A stretch of DNA of 64,000 bases from JBAXTE01 sp964653595 (GTDB lineage Bacteria > Bacteroidota > Bacteroidia > Bacteroidales > WCHB1-69): the NCBI GenBank assembly GCA_964653595.1, contig CAZZHH010000005.1, positions 31,550 through 95,549 of the forward strand. Reading direction: 5' to 3'. Position numbers and translations under genes: made by a program. Positions 44,987 to 54,141 of this stretch are shown here, in pieces; the stretch's first letter is position 1, and each line of letters begins with the position of its first letter. Under the pieces are notes generated by a model. That model ran no database searches. It was given only the letters and a program-made list of their open reading frames with translations, and was not told the DNA's origin.

Positions 44987-45463
44987 ATGAATAAAATATC
45001 TTTTTACTCTCAAGAAGGACTTGATAAATTAAGAGAAGAACTTGCTCATTTAACGTCAGTTGAACGGAAAAAAATTTCAAATCAAATTGCAGAAGCACGC
45101 GATAAAGGTGATTTGTCTGAAAATGCCGAGTATGATGCAGCAAAAGAGGCTCAAGGTATGTTGGAACTTAAAATTTCTAAATTACAAGATTTAATTGCAA
45201 ATGCTAGAATTATTGATGAATCTAAAATTGACTCTTCAAAAGTGTTATTATTTTCAAAAGTTACTATCCAAAATTTGAAAAATAATGCAGTTATGTCTTA
45301 TGTTTTAGTGCCCGAAACGGAAGCTGATTTAAAAGCAAACAAACTATCAATCTCTTCTCCAATAGCAAAATCATTGTTAGGGAAAACTACTGGAGAGATT
45401 GTTCAAGTTCAAGCTCCTGTTGGAATTATAGATTTTAAAATTGTAGATATTACTAGAGATTAA
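44987..45463 (+). CDS. greA: Transcription elongation factor GreA
   Basis: 158 residues. Rescues backtracked RNA polymerase by stimulating transcript cleavage. The N-terminal coiled coil is clear (YSQEGLDKLREELAHLTSVERK), with the tip motif GDLSENAEYDAAKEAQ that carries the acidic residues acting in the polymerase secondary channel, and a C-terminal domain ending IVDITRD. It starts 5' of a HIT protein gene by five bases. Its leader holds a strong promoter and two hairpins. Confidence 0.96.
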   Translation: MNKISFYSQEGLDKLREELAHLTSVERKKISNQIAEARDKGDLSENAEYDAAKEAQGMLELKISKLQDLIANARIIDESKIDSSKVLLFSKVTIQNLKNNAVMSYVLVPETEADLKANKLSISSPIAKSLLGKTTGEIVQVQAPVGIIDFKIVDITRD

Positions 45464-45468
45464 ATACG

Positions 45469-45867
45469 ATGGAAACAATATTCTCAAAAATAATAAAAGG
45501 AGATATTCCTTCTTACAAAGTAGCCGAAGATGATAACTATTATGCATTTTTAGATATTCATCCTCTCGCTAAGGGTCATACTCTTGTTATCCCTAAATTA
45601 GAGATTGATAATATTTTCGACTTGCCTGATGATATTTATCAAGGATTGTTTATGTTTGCAAATAAAGTTGCGAAATCTATTCAGTTAAATTTTCCTTGCC
45701 TTAAAGTTGGCATTGCAGTTATTGGCATTGAAGTGCCACATGCTCATATACACCTTGTGCCAATTAATTCAGTTGGAGATTTAGATTTCAAAAACCCAAA
45801 GGTGAAATTATCTGCAGAAGAATTTCTAGAGATAGCTGAAAAAATCCGTTTATCGATACAGAAATAG
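45469..45867 (+). CDS. HIT family nucleotide-binding protein
   Basis: 132 residues. Opens with TIFSKIIKGDIPSYKVAEDDNYYAFLDIHPLAKGHTLVIPK, typical of HinT-like hydrolases, and has the histidine triad PHAHIHLVP near residues 90-98 with the catalytic histidine in the middle group. It hydrolyses nucleoside phosphoramidates or similar adenylated compounds. It follows greA by five bases and its stop is two bases from the converging ruvC stop. Confidence 0.92.
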   Translation: METIFSKIIKGDIPSYKVAEDDNYYAFLDIHPLAKGHTLVIPKLEIDNIFDLPDDIYQGLFMFANKVAKSIQLNFPCLKVGIAVIGIEVPHAHIHLVPINSVGDLDFKNPKVKLSAEEFLEIAEKIRLSIQK

Positions 45868-45869
45868 AC

Positions 45870-46424
45870 CTATTTTTTCTTTGAAACTCTGTTGGGGTTT
45901 TTCGAAATAAAATTTGCCCAACCATTGTAGTCGGTGGTTGGGTTTTTTGTATCTCTCTGCAAATAATGACAATATGCAACTGCTAAAGCATCCGTGGCAT
46001 CCAGAAAATTTGTGGGATTGGTGTATTGGATTAAATTTCCGAGCATGGCCGCAACTTGTTCTTTAGATGCAGCTCCTTTGCCAGTAATAGATTGTTTGAT
46101 TTTTCGAGGAGAGTATTCAAATACTTCGATGTTTTTATAAAGAGCTGCAGCCATTGCAACTCCTTGAGCACGACCCAGTTTGAGCATAGATTGAACATTT
46201 TTGCCAAAGAAGGGGGCTTCTATTGCTAGACTATCTGGGTGATATTGTTCAACAATTCTTAAGGTGGTCTCAAATATTTTTTTTAATTTTAGCGTGTGAG
46301 AGTCAATTTTTTCTAATTTTAACACATCTAGTACTATTACGTTTACCGTCTTGCCTTGTGCCTCTATAATACTAAAACCCATTATATTTGTGCCTGGGTC
46401 GATGCCTAAAATTATCTTTTCCAA
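45870..46424 (-). CDS. ruvC: Crossover junction endodeoxyribonuclease RuvC
   Basis: 184 residues. Cuts Holliday junctions with RuvAB. The acidic active site is present: Asp9 in LGIDPGTN, Glu in LAIEAPFFGK, and the C-terminal pair in FLDATDALAVAYCHY. The start codon is TTG at 46424 (the next upstream codon is ATT, and no ATG is in frame at a plausible position). This start is one base from the ATG of the divergent membrane-protein gene, so promoters must lie in coding sequence. Confidence 0.93.
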   Translation of the reverse strand: MEKIILGIDPGTNIMGFSIIEAQGKTVNVIVLDVLKLEKIDSHTLKLKKIFETTLRIVEQYHPDSLAIEAPFFGKNVQSMLKLGRAQGVAMAAALYKNIEVFEYSPRKIKQSITGKGAASKEQVAAMLGNLIQYTNPTNFLDATDALAVAYCHYLQRDTKNPTTDYNGWANFISKNPNRVSKKK

Positions 46425-46425
46425 A

Positions 46426-47445
46426 ATGTCAAAAATGTTTATACGTGCAAAGTTATTAAAAAAGAGAAACCTTTGGATAAATATTCTAATATTTGTTCTA
46501 AGCTATCTTGTTTTGTATCGATATATGAACAAAATCAATATCGAAGAATCTTTCTCTTTTATTAAAGATGCTTCTTCTTCTTCCGATTTTTTGTTCTATA
46601 TTTTTAGTATATTTTTTCTCTCGATATTGAATTGGTTGATAGAGACATACAAGTGGAGACTTCTAGTAAATGAAGTTGCAAGATTGTCCTTTTACAACTC
46701 CGTTAAATCTATTTTGATTGGAATTTTTTTTAGCTTATTTATTCCAAACAGAGTTGGCGATTTTATCGGAAGAATATATTCTATTCCTGAAAATCAAAAA
46801 GGCAGATTGGCTGTATTGACTCTTTTTGGAAGCTTTGCTCAACTTATAGCTACTATCTTTTTTGGCACATTAGGTTTTACCTATTTTGTAGTTACCTACT
46901 TCTCGGTATTTCATTCGGAGAGTTTTTATGTTATTGTTTTTGCTGTTTTGATTTGGATCATGTTGCTCGTTTCTATTACCATTTTTTTTAACACAACTTA
47001 TTTTTCAAAAATTATTTTTTTCAAACGGTTTCGACTTATAACTAAAATTCAAAGCTGGTTGAATGTCCTCCAGTCATTGTCCGTTCGAAAAATTGTCTTT
47101 GTCTTATTATTAAGCATTTTTCGATATTTGGTGTTTTCAATTCAACTGTGGTTGTGTTTTCGATTTTTAGGAACCGAGGTTAATGGGATAGATTTATTAT
47201 CCTTTATTGCTGTTTATTATTTGTTTTTGACATTTATCCCTACCGTAATTTATTCCGAAATAGGGGTTAGGGGTTCTTTATCTATCTATTTATTTGGCGT
47301 ACTTATGTGGTTAACATCTACTCCTGATTATGATTATTCTTGGGCTGTAACTTTTGCAACCGTATTTGTTTGGTTTGTCAATATTGTTATTCCAGCTATT
47401 ATTGGAAGTTTTTTTACTTATCGATTAAAATTTTTTAATGGATGA
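46426..47445 (+). CDS. Lysylphosphatidylglycerol synthase-type flippase-like membrane protein
   Basis: 339 residues with seven to eight membrane helices (about 17-36, 58-75, 93-112, 130-165, 175-195, 225-240, 250-300 and 315-335). The pattern matches the LPG synthase transmembrane region/UPF0104 family, whose members move or modify lipids. I start at the ATG at 46426; an ATG three codons later (46435) is equally possible. Its stop overlaps the ATG of the glycosyltransferase gene (ATGA), implying translational coupling and a joint role in a surface lipid or glycan. Confidence 0.75.
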   Translation: MSKMFIRAKLLKKRNLWINILIFVLSYLVLYRYMNKINIEESFSFIKDASSSSDFLFYIFSIFFLSILNWLIETYKWRLLVNEVARLSFYNSVKSILIGIFFSLFIPNRVGDFIGRIYSIPENQKGRLAVLTLFGSFAQLIATIFFGTLGFTYFVVTYFSVFHSESFYVIVFAVLIWIMLLVSITIFFNTTYFSKIIFFKRFRLITKIQSWLNVLQSLSVRKIVFVLLLSIFRYLVFSIQLWLCFRFLGTEVNGIDLLSFIAVYYLFLTFIPTVIYSEIGVRGSLSIYLFGVLMWLTSTPDYDYSWAVTFATVFVWFVNIVIPAIIGSFFTYRLKFFNG

Positions 47446-48554
47446 TTTTCGCTTTGGTTGTTTATTTATTTTTTTTGATCTTGTATGTAACATTCATGCT
47501 GATTGTTGCAAGAACAGATAAGCCATCTATAGTAGCTATTGAGTCGGAGTTGTTCACTGTTTCAATTATAATTGTAGCTCGGAACGAGTCGGAACACATT
47601 TCGTCTCTTTTTCACTCGTTAGCAACACAAAACTATCCTCCACATTTAATCGAAGTTCTTTTTATGGATGATAATTCAACAGACCAAACTCACTCACTTT
47701 CCATGAATCATTCTCAAATATTACCTTATAATTTCACTTTTTTTTCTGGAGCCGATTTACATTTGGAGGGGAAGAAGCAGTGTCAAAATTATTTAATTTC
47801 TCAATCTAAGCAGGATGTTTTACTTTTTACAGATGCGGATGTACGTGTAAGCCCAAATTGGATAGAATCAACGATGGAGCATTTTAATATAAAAAATGTA
47901 CAAATGGTGTGTGGTGCTGTTTCTTTTTACAATACCAGTACTTTTTTTGAAAAACTGATGGCTATTGAATTCGCTGCTTTGGTGCAAACATCTCTTGGAG
48001 CAATTTTAAAAGGAATTCCTTTTATGTGTAATGCCGCAAATATGGCTTTAAAAAAAGAGTGCTTTCAAGCATTAAAAATTGAAGGTGATAGTTATAAATC
48101 TGGGGACGATGTTTTTCTTTTAAAATCTGTATTAGATACATTTGGACCCCAATCCATAACGTCTAATACCAAAACCATGGTGTATACTCAATCGCCATCT
48201 ACATTTGTTGATTTTTTAAATCAAAGAGTTAGATGGGCAGGAAAATCATCTAAAGTCTTCTTTTTTAACTCTTTTGTGGTTAGCTCGATTGTATTATTGC
48301 TATCTTTATCAATGATTATATTTGGACTATTTTCCATTATCTACTCATCGTTTCTTTTTTTGACGTTAATAATGGCTTTTAAGTGGTTTGTGGATGTATA
48401 TGTTTTGTGTCAATATCAAAAAAATCATCCTTTGATTAGTAGGTGGTTTTTTTATAGTTTTGGTGTATTGGTATTATATCCTTTTTATGTGGTTTTAATT
48501 GCCTTCTTATCGCTTAAAAAAAGCTATCTGTGGAAAGGAAGGGTTGTTCGATAA
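47442..48554 (+). CDS. Membrane-bound family 2 glycosyltransferase
   Basis: 370 residues. A first membrane helix (about 3-24), then a GT-A domain with VSIIIVARNES, FMDDNSTDQT, LLFTDADVRVSP (DxD-type) and the acceptor motif RVRWAGKSSK (a QxxRW-type QRVRW), then two or three C-terminal helices (about 282-310, 320-330 and 345-360). The QxxRW motif is seen in processive, polysaccharide-type enzymes. It overlaps the flippase-like gene at ATGA. Donor sugar unknown. Its 3' end overlaps that of ispD by 48 bases. Confidence 0.88.
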   Translation: MIFALVVYLFFLILYVTFMLIVARTDKPSIVAIESELFTVSIIIVARNESEHISSLFHSLATQNYPPHLIEVLFMDDNSTDQTHSLSMNHSQILPYNFTFFSGADLHLEGKKQCQNYLISQSKQDVLLFTDADVRVSPNWIESTMEHFNIKNVQMVCGAVSFYNTSTFFEKLMAIEFAALVQTSLGAILKGIPFMCNAANMALKKECFQALKIEGDSYKSGDDVFLLKSVLDTFGPQSITSNTKTMVYTQSPSTFVDFLNQRVRWAGKSSKVFFFNSFVVSSIVLLLSLSMIIFGLFSIIYSSFLFLTLIMAFKWFVDVYVLCQYQKNHPLISRWFFYSFGVLVLYPFYVVLIAFLSLKKSYLWKGRVVR

Positions 48555-49217
48555 TGATTTAACAATGGTTTCTGCAAATAGCAAATCTAAAGGGGTCGTA
48601 ATTTTAATGTTTTCTTTGTTCCCGTATACTGTGGTGACAGGTTTGAAAAAGCATTCGTAAACCGATGCATCATCGGTAAACTTCTTGTTAAATTTATGAT
48701 TATATGCAGCCTTTATATCTTTGCTTTGGAAAACTTGGGGGGTTTGTACTCCAAAAATTTCATCTCTATTTAAAATCCGATTTGTGTTTTTATTAATTTT
48801 CCGAATACTATCTACCACTGATACTATGGGAATGGCAGAACCAAAATTGTTTGCTTTAATAAATGTATTGGATATTACCTCATGAGATACAAAGGGTCTT
48901 ACAGCATCGTGGATAGATACTAAGCAGTCATTTGAAATCTGTTCAAGCGCATTTTGTACGGATTTAAAACGGGTATCACCACCTTCAACAACTTTGTGTT
49001 TAATGTTAAAATTGTGTATTTCAATCAATTTCAACCAGTGTGGAATTGAATTTTTTGGGAGGGTAAGGATAATTGGTATTTTGGGGCTAAATAGTTCAAA
49101 TGCAGCAATGGTAAAAAATAAGATGGGGACTCCGTTGACTTCAAGGAACTGTTTGGGTATTTCAGTTTGCATCCTTTGTCCGGAACCCCCACCTGTAATT
49201 ATTACTTGTTTTTCCAA
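48507..49217 (-). CDS. ispD: 2-C-methyl-D-erythritol 4-phosphate cytidylyltransferase
   Basis: 236 residues. Third step of the MEP isoprenoid pathway, joining CTP to methylerythritol phosphate. Motifs: VIITGGGSGQRMQTEIPKQF (nucleotide-binding loop with the catalytic Lys/Arg), VSIHDAVRPFVS, and IFGVQTPQVFQ, with TDDASVYE near the end. The start codon is TTG at 49217, coding LEKQVIIT; no in-frame ATG sits nearby. The 3' end runs 48 bases into the converging glycosyltransferase gene. Confidence 0.93.
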   Translation of the reverse strand: MEKQVIITGGGSGQRMQTEIPKQFLEVNGVPILFFTIAAFELFSPKIPIILTLPKNSIPHWLKLIEIHNFNIKHKVVEGGDTRFKSVQNALEQISNDCLVSIHDAVRPFVSHEVISNTFIKANNFGSAIPIVSVVDSIRKINKNTNRILNRDEIFGVQTPQVFQSKDIKAAYNHKFNKKFTDDASVYECFFKPVTTVYGNKENIKITTPLDLLFAETIVKSLSNNPSFPQIAFFKR

Positions 49218-49240
49218 AAAATATAAAGTTTAAATATGAA

Positions 49241-50296
49241 TTACAAAATTAACATTGCATCCCCATACGTTAAAAATTTATATTTTTCTTTAATTGCGAT
49301 ATTATAGGCTTCTGCTAAAAAGTCAAAACCGGCAAAACTAGAAGCCATCATCATCATAGAGGATTGAGAAGGATGAAAGTTGGTAATAAATGAAGTAGCT
49401 ACATTGAAGTCGTATGGAGGAAAAATAAATTTATTGGTCCATTTGTGATCTGGTTTTACATGGCCAGATGGGTAGGTAGATGACTCAAGTGCCTTCATAG
49501 ATGTTGTTCCAACAGCACAAACATTTTTTTTGTTTGTCTTAGCTTTATTGATAATAATAGAGGCTTCTTCGGAGATGATAAATTCTTCAGAATCCATTTT
49601 AAATTTCGTTAGGTCTTCCACATCAATTTGTCTAAAATTTCCCAATCCGACATGAAGGGTAACTTCAGAAAATTCTATTCCTTTAATTTCCAGACGTTTC
49701 ATTAGCTCACGACTAAAATGTAGACCTGCGGTAGGGGCGGCAACAGCTCCTTCGTGTTTCGCAAAAATAGTTTGGTAGTTGTCTTTGTCTTCAGGAACTA
49801 TATCTCTGATTTTTTGTAAGTCTTCAGGAAGTGGAGTTTCTCCTAGTTCTTTTAATTTTTCTTTAAACTCAAGATGAGTACCATCAAAGAGAAATCTTAA
49901 GGTTCTTCCACGAGAGGTAGTGTTGTCAATCACTTCAGCAACTAAAGATTCATCATCGCCAAAATACAATTTGTTACCGATTCTTATTTTTCTGGCAGGA
50001 TCGACTAATACATCCCATAGTCTGGCTTCTTGATCTAACTCTCGAAGCATAAAAACGGTGATTTTTGCACCTGTTTTTTCTTTTTCTCCATATAATAAAG
50101 CAGGAAACACCTTTGTGTTGTTTAAAACCATTACATCTCCATCGGAAAAGTAGCTTAGTAAGTCTTTAAATTGCTTATGCTCAATTGTTTGAGTTTTTCT
50201 ATGGAGTACCATGAGTCGTGTGTTGTCTTTTTCAGGCTCAGGGTGCAAGGCAATCAATTCTTGTGGTAAATGATACCGAAATTGTGATAATTTCAT
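49241..50296 (-). CDS. queA: S-adenosylmethionine:tRNA ribosyltransferase-isomerase
   Basis: 351 residues. Adds the epoxycyclopentane ring of epoxyqueuosine to tRNA. Family motifs include the N-terminal FRYHLPQELIALHPEPEKDNTRLMV, the AAPTAGLHFS block (about residue 190), VTLHVGLGNFRQI and TNFHPSQSSMMMMASSFAG. Length and order are normal. It ends the ftsX-DUF3098-uppP-truB-queA cluster. Confidence 0.95.
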   Translation of the reverse strand: MKLSQFRYHLPQELIALHPEPEKDNTRLMVLHRKTQTIEHKQFKDLLSYFSDGDVMVLNNTKVFPALLYGEKEKTGAKITVFMLRELDQEARLWDVLVDPARKIRIGNKLYFGDDESLVAEVIDNTTSRGRTLRFLFDGTHLEFKEKLKELGETPLPEDLQKIRDIVPEDKDNYQTIFAKHEGAVAAPTAGLHFSRELMKRLEIKGIEFSEVTLHVGLGNFRQIDVEDLTKFKMDSEEFIISEEASIIINKAKTNKKNVCAVGTTSMKALESSTYPSGHVKPDHKWTNKFIFPPYDFNVATSFITNFHPSQSSMMMMASSFAGFDFLAEAYNIAIKEKYKFLTYGDAMLIL

Positions 50297-50389
50297 ATTA
50301 CGGATTTATGTATGGTTAATCTAGGCAACAATAAGAAGTTTGCAAATTTACGTTATTCAATACCCCTTTGTAAAGAACATTAACACAAA

Positions 50390-51091
50390 TTAACAAATTA
50401 AATTTAGTTGTTCAATAATTTTATTTGAATTTTCAGGACTAAGTGCCTCATTTACACTGTATTGCCCAATTTTTGTTCTACGGAGTTCAATTAGATGTGC
50501 TCCTGTATTTAATGCCAATCCAAAATCTCTAGCTATAGATCTTATATAAGTGCCTTTTGAGCACACAATTCTAAACGATACTTTATTATTATCAATTTTC
50601 GTAATTTCAAATTCATATATCGTGATTGGTTTTGATTTAATTTCTACTTCTTCCCCTATTCGAGCATAAGAGAAAGCTCTCTTTCCATTTATTTTTACTG
50701 CAGAATAAATAGGTGGAACTTGTAATTGCTCCCCTACAAATGCATTTGCTATTTCAAAAATTAAGGATGTAGTGATATGGTCTGTTGGATATTCTTGGTC
50801 AATTTCCTTCTCTAAATCGAAGCTTGGGGTAGTACTTCCCAATTTAAAAACGCCAGTGTATTCCTTAGGAAGTGCTTGAAAGAGGTCAATTTCTTTGGTT
50901 TTTTTCCCAACACAAATAATTAACAAACCTGTTGCTAAGGGATCTAAAGTGCCGGCATGTCCAATTTTAAATTTTTTAATTCCCGTGTGATTTCGAATGA
51001 TTGATTTTAATTTGGCTACCACATTAAAGGATGTCCACAAATAAGGTTTATCAATTAGAATTACTCTTCCTGCCTGAAGTTCATCTTGCAT
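50390..51091 (-). CDS. truB: tRNA pseudouridine(55) synthase
   Basis: 233 residues. Isomerises U55 in the T-loop of tRNAs. The catalytic aspartate is in KIGHAGTLDPLATGLL (Asp near residue 48), with the further motifs GVFKLG, VPPIYSAVKINGKRAYARIGEE-like segment SAVKINGKRAFSYAR and FRIVCSKGTYIRSIARDFG. It starts three bases after the stop of uppP, so they are translated from one message. Confidence 0.95.
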   Translation of the reverse strand: MQDELQAGRVILIDKPYLWTSFNVVAKLKSIIRNHTGIKKFKIGHAGTLDPLATGLLIICVGKKTKEIDLFQALPKEYTGVFKLGSTTPSFDLEKEIDQEYPTDHITTSLIFEIANAFVGEQLQVPPIYSAVKINGKRAFSYARIGEEVEIKSKPITIYEFEITKIDNNKVSFRIVCSKGTYIRSIARDFGLALNTGAHLIELRRTKIGQYSVNEALSPENSNKIIEQLNLIC

Positions 51092-51093
51092 AA

Positions 51094-51888
51094 TTAGGAG
51101 ATGTTTAGATTTACGCCAAAAGCGGCAAGGATTAAGATTAAGAGCCCTAAAAAAATACGATAATATCCAAATGCTTTAAATCCATATTTGGTAAGAAAAT
51201 GAATAAAAAATTTAATACCAATAATTGCTACTATAAAAGCAACGATGTTTCCTATCAGTAAAGTAGTTAGATTCTCGGTTAGCATCGCGGCACCTTCTTC
51301 GCTAGTAATTATTTTAAGTAGTTTATAGCCAGCAGCTGCAGCCATGGTTGGAACGGCTAGGAAGAAAGAGAACTCAGCAGCTGCTTTTCTGGTCATCTTA
51401 TTCGCCATACCACCTACAATAGTAGCTGCCGATCTAGATACCCCAGGAATCATCGCAATACATTGAAAAAGGCCAATTTTGAAAGCGGTTAAATTGCTAA
51501 TTTCAGAATCTTCATTTGGTTTGTTGAACCATTTATCCACAAATAATAAAAAGACACCACCAATAAAAAGGGTGGTAGCCACCACAATCACATTTTCCAA
51601 CATACTATCGATAAAATCACCAAGTAAAAATCCGATGATAGCTGCTGGGAGAAATGCAATGAATAATTTATAATAAAAATTAAAGGTTTGAAAAAAACGC
51701 TTCCAATAGATTACAATTACCGATAATATTGCCCCAAATTGGATGTTTACTAAAAATGATTTAACAAACTCTGTGCTCTCAATTCCTAGAATTGACTGTG
51801 TAATTATCATATGGCCAGTAGACGAAATAGGTAAAAATTCGGTAATTCCTTCTACAATCCCAATGATAATTGCTTGGAAAATGGTCAT
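51094..51888 (-). CDS. uppP: Undecaprenyl-diphosphate phosphatase
   Basis: 264 residues and about eight membrane helices. Recycles the lipid carrier of peptidoglycan synthesis and is linked to bacitracin resistance. It has the two active-site regions: EGITEFLPISSTGHMI (residues about 14-29) and PGVSRSAATIVGGM (about 148-161). The family is also called BacA. It follows DUF3098 by three bases and precedes truB by two. Confidence 0.95.
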   Translation of the reverse strand: MTIFQAIIIGIVEGITEFLPISSTGHMIITQSILGIESTEFVKSFLVNIQFGAILSVIVIYWKRFFQTFNFYYKLFIAFLPAAIIGFLLGDFIDSMLENVIVVATTLFIGGVFLLFVDKWFNKPNEDSEISNLTAFKIGLFQCIAMIPGVSRSAATIVGGMANKMTRKAAAEFSFFLAVPTMAAAAGYKLLKIITSEEGAAMLTENLTTLLIGNIVAFIVAIIGIKFFIHFLTKYGFKAFGYYRIFLGLLILILAAFGVNLNIS

Positions 51889-51891
51889 TGT

Positions 51892-52194
51892 TTATAAATT
51901 ATCGGATGGTGATTTTGATTTAGGACGATACATAATTGCAAAAATCTCAATTACAAAACCGATTACTAATAGGGTAGGAGCTATCGTTAATCTTTGAGTA
52001 TCAAATATTTGTTCGTTAAAAACAGATGGGTCATTCGATTTTCCACCAGCCATCAAAATATAACCAAGTATCAAGAATGCAATGCCTGCAAACATTAGGT
52101 ATATGTTCATTTTTGTAAAAACAAAACCAAATTGATGTTCTTTTTTAATGATTGGTTTTGCTACTGGTTTTGTTGTTTTTTTAATAGTGCTCAT
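51892..52194 (-). CDS. DUF3098 membrane protein
   Basis: 100 residues with two membrane helices (about 29-49 and 70-92) and a basic N-terminal tail (STIKKTTKPVAKPIIKKEHQFGF). DUF3098 proteins are found in Bacteroidota in this very place, between ftsX and uppP, and probably act in cell-envelope biogenesis, but no biochemical role is known to me. Spacing on both sides is short (21 and 3 bases), so it is part of the operon. Confidence 0.8.
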   Translation of the reverse strand: MSTIKKTTKPVAKPIIKKEHQFGFVFTKMNIYLMFAGIAFLILGYILMAGGKSNDPSVFNEQIFDTQRLTIAPTLLVIGFVIEIFAIMYRPKSKSPSDNL

Positions 52195-52215
52195 TTTATT
52201 TTTATTTAAAAAATT

Positions 52216-53094
52216 TTATAAGTATAAATGGTCTGTTTTCATCTTGATAAACTTTCTAACTGCTAAAGAGGTAGAAAGCCATGAGAAAAATATTCCAAAT
52301 GCAAAGCAAATGGCGAAAATGATAATATAAACGTCAATATCCGAAGGACTAATGATTTCAGTAAAATAATACATACCTCCATACAACGTAAAGCTAATAA
52401 GGATTATTGCAATAATGGAAGCCCAAATTCCTTGAATAATTCCAGTAATGATGAAGGGCCTCTGGATGAATTTTTTTGTGGCTCCCACTAAAAGCATACT
52501 TCTGATGATAAATCGTTTTGAATATACCGATAACCGAATGGTGCTATGTATAAGTAATATCGATATCAGGATTAATAATAGACTTACTAAAAGTAGAGTA
52601 TAACTAATTTTTGAAATGTTATGATTAATGATATCAACAACCGGTTTTGAATAGGTGATTTCTTTAACAAGTGGATTTGTAAGTAGTTGTTTTTCAATGT
52701 TTTCTATGCTGTCTGGGTTGGTGTATTCGCTTTTAAGTCGGATGTCGATGGTCGGTGGAAATGGATTCGTCCCTGTAATGTCCATCACGTTTTCACCCAT
52801 AGATTTTTCAATCTGCTTGGCTGCTTTTTCTTGGGATATATATTCCGTCGACTTACTGTATGGGGCGATATCTAACGATTTTTTAAAACTTAGAATGTCG
52901 ATTTCTTTACTTTCGTTATGTAAAAATACGGAAAAACCAATGTTCTCTTTAACATAGGATGAAATTTTTGTCCCACTAAAAATGATAATCAACAGTAAAC
53001 CAATCATATAAAGCACTAATGAAATGCTTAAGGTGCTGTATATTACAGAGGTAGTAAATCGGCGTTTGGTATATTTATCTATTTGGTTAGACAT
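52216..53094 (-). CDS. ftsX: Cell division protein FtsX
   Basis: 292 residues. A first membrane helix (about 16-40), an extracytoplasmic domain (45-165) and three further helices (about 170-195, 222-245 and 255-285), the FtsX topology. It forms a complex with the FtsE ATPase (not in this window) that controls peptidoglycan hydrolysis at the septum. Its location at the head of the DUF3098-uppP-truB-queA cluster is the usual Bacteroidota order. Confidence 0.9.
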   Translation of the reverse strand: MSNQIDKYTKRRFTTSVIYSTLSISLVLYMIGLLLIIIFSGTKISSYVKENIGFSVFLHNESKEIDILSFKKSLDIAPYSKSTEYISQEKAAKQIEKSMGENVMDITGTNPFPPTIDIRLKSEYTNPDSIENIEKQLLTNPLVKEITYSKPVVDIINHNISKISYTLLLVSLLLILISILLIHSTIRLSVYSKRFIIRSMLLVGATKKFIQRPFIITGIIQGIWASIIAIILISFTLYGGMYYFTEIISPSDIDVYIIIFAICFAFGIFFSWLSTSLAVRKFIKMKTDHLYL

Positions 53095-53238
53095 AGTATT
53101 ATCTTCATTGATTTTAAAGAGCTAAATTACAATTTTTTGTTCAATATCTGTCCATTTTATTTTTGGTAATATCTATTTTTCTAATGTGAATGGTTTTTTA
53201 GTGGCGGTAAAAACCAGACATGCTTATTGTTGAGTTTT

Positions 53239-53961
53239 TTATTTTGAAGCAACAGCTATTGCAGCGATGCTGATTTTAATATTTATATTTTCGTAGGATA
53301 ATAATTTTTGAGCAGAGGACTCAATTGTAGATCCCGTAGTTATTACATCATCCACTAGTAATATATGTTTGTTGTGAAAGTACTCAGGATTTATACAAAG
53401 AAATATATCTTTTACATTGTTCCATCTGTCAAATCTGCTTTTTCGAGTTTGGGTTTCAGTGAATGTATTTCGAATAAAATTTGTTGTGTTTATCGGAATA
53501 TTTAATGCATCAGATAATCCTTTGGCAAATCTTTCGCTTTGGTTGTATCCTCTGATAATTTCTTTTTTAGGATGTAAAGGAATTGGAATAATTACATCAG
53601 GAATACTCACTCCCGATTTAAGTAGTTCTTGACCATAAAGTTGCCCAATACGAACTCCAATTTCTGGACTATTTTTATATTTAAACTGATGCAAAAGATG
53701 CTGCACTTTGCTCTCTTTTTTGAAAAAATAGAAAGCTCCAGCAGATTCTAGGGGGAACCTTCCCCAAAAAATTTGAGCGACCATATTGTCTTTGCCTAAA
53801 TGAAAATTTGTTTTAGGAAGATCATATATGCATTTCGAACAAATTACTTCTTCGTGTTGGTATAAAGAACTACCACAGGCACTGCATATTTTAGGATAAA
53901 AAAGATGAAAAAAATCCTTAAAAATAGATAATATTTTTTTTTTCATATTATTTGATACCAT
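53239..53961 (-). CDS. ComF family phosphoribosyltransferase-like protein
   Basis: 240 residues. An N-terminal zinc-finger pattern (KICSACGSSL and VICSKCIYD) is followed by a phosphoribosyltransferase fold with the PRPP loop LLVDDVITTGSTIESSA near residues 200-216 and GYNQSERFAKGLSD before it. Homologues are needed for DNA uptake in competent bacteria or simply annotated as amidophosphoribosyltransferases. The ATG at 53961 is used; a second ATG five codons later (53946) is also possible. It is divergent from the coiled-coil gene. Confidence 0.85.
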   Translation of the reverse strand: MVSNNMKKKILSIFKDFFHLFYPKICSACGSSLYQHEEVICSKCIYDLPKTNFHLGKDNMVAQIFWGRFPLESAGAFYFFKKESKVQHLLHQFKYKNSPEIGVRIGQLYGQELLKSGVSIPDVIIPIPLHPKKEIIRGYNQSERFAKGLSDALNIPINTTNFIRNTFTETQTRKSRFDRWNNVKDIFLCINPEYFHNKHILLVDDVITTGSTIESSAQKLLSYENINIKISIAAIAVASK

Positions 53962-54045
53962 TATTTTTTTTACAATTCACCTAATTTTGGCAAATTTAAT
54001 GCAATATTACATAATTTATATTCGCTTTATAAATAAATGTTCGTT

Positions 54046-54061
54046 TATTTTTGTAATTTTG
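54046..54061 (+). promoter_or_regulatory. Tandem -7 elements upstream of the coiled-coil protein gene
   Basis: TATTTTTG and TAATTTTG are directly adjacent, both matching TAnnTTTG, 81 to 96 bases before the ATG. TTCG at 54021-54024 is a possible degenerate -33 box for the first, 21 bases away. Confidence 0.45.
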
Positions 54062-54141
54062 TCCTCTTAACTGAATTTGTTTAAATATTTAAACTAATTT
54101 TTGATTGATAAATATTATTGCACTGAAAACTATACGCAAAA

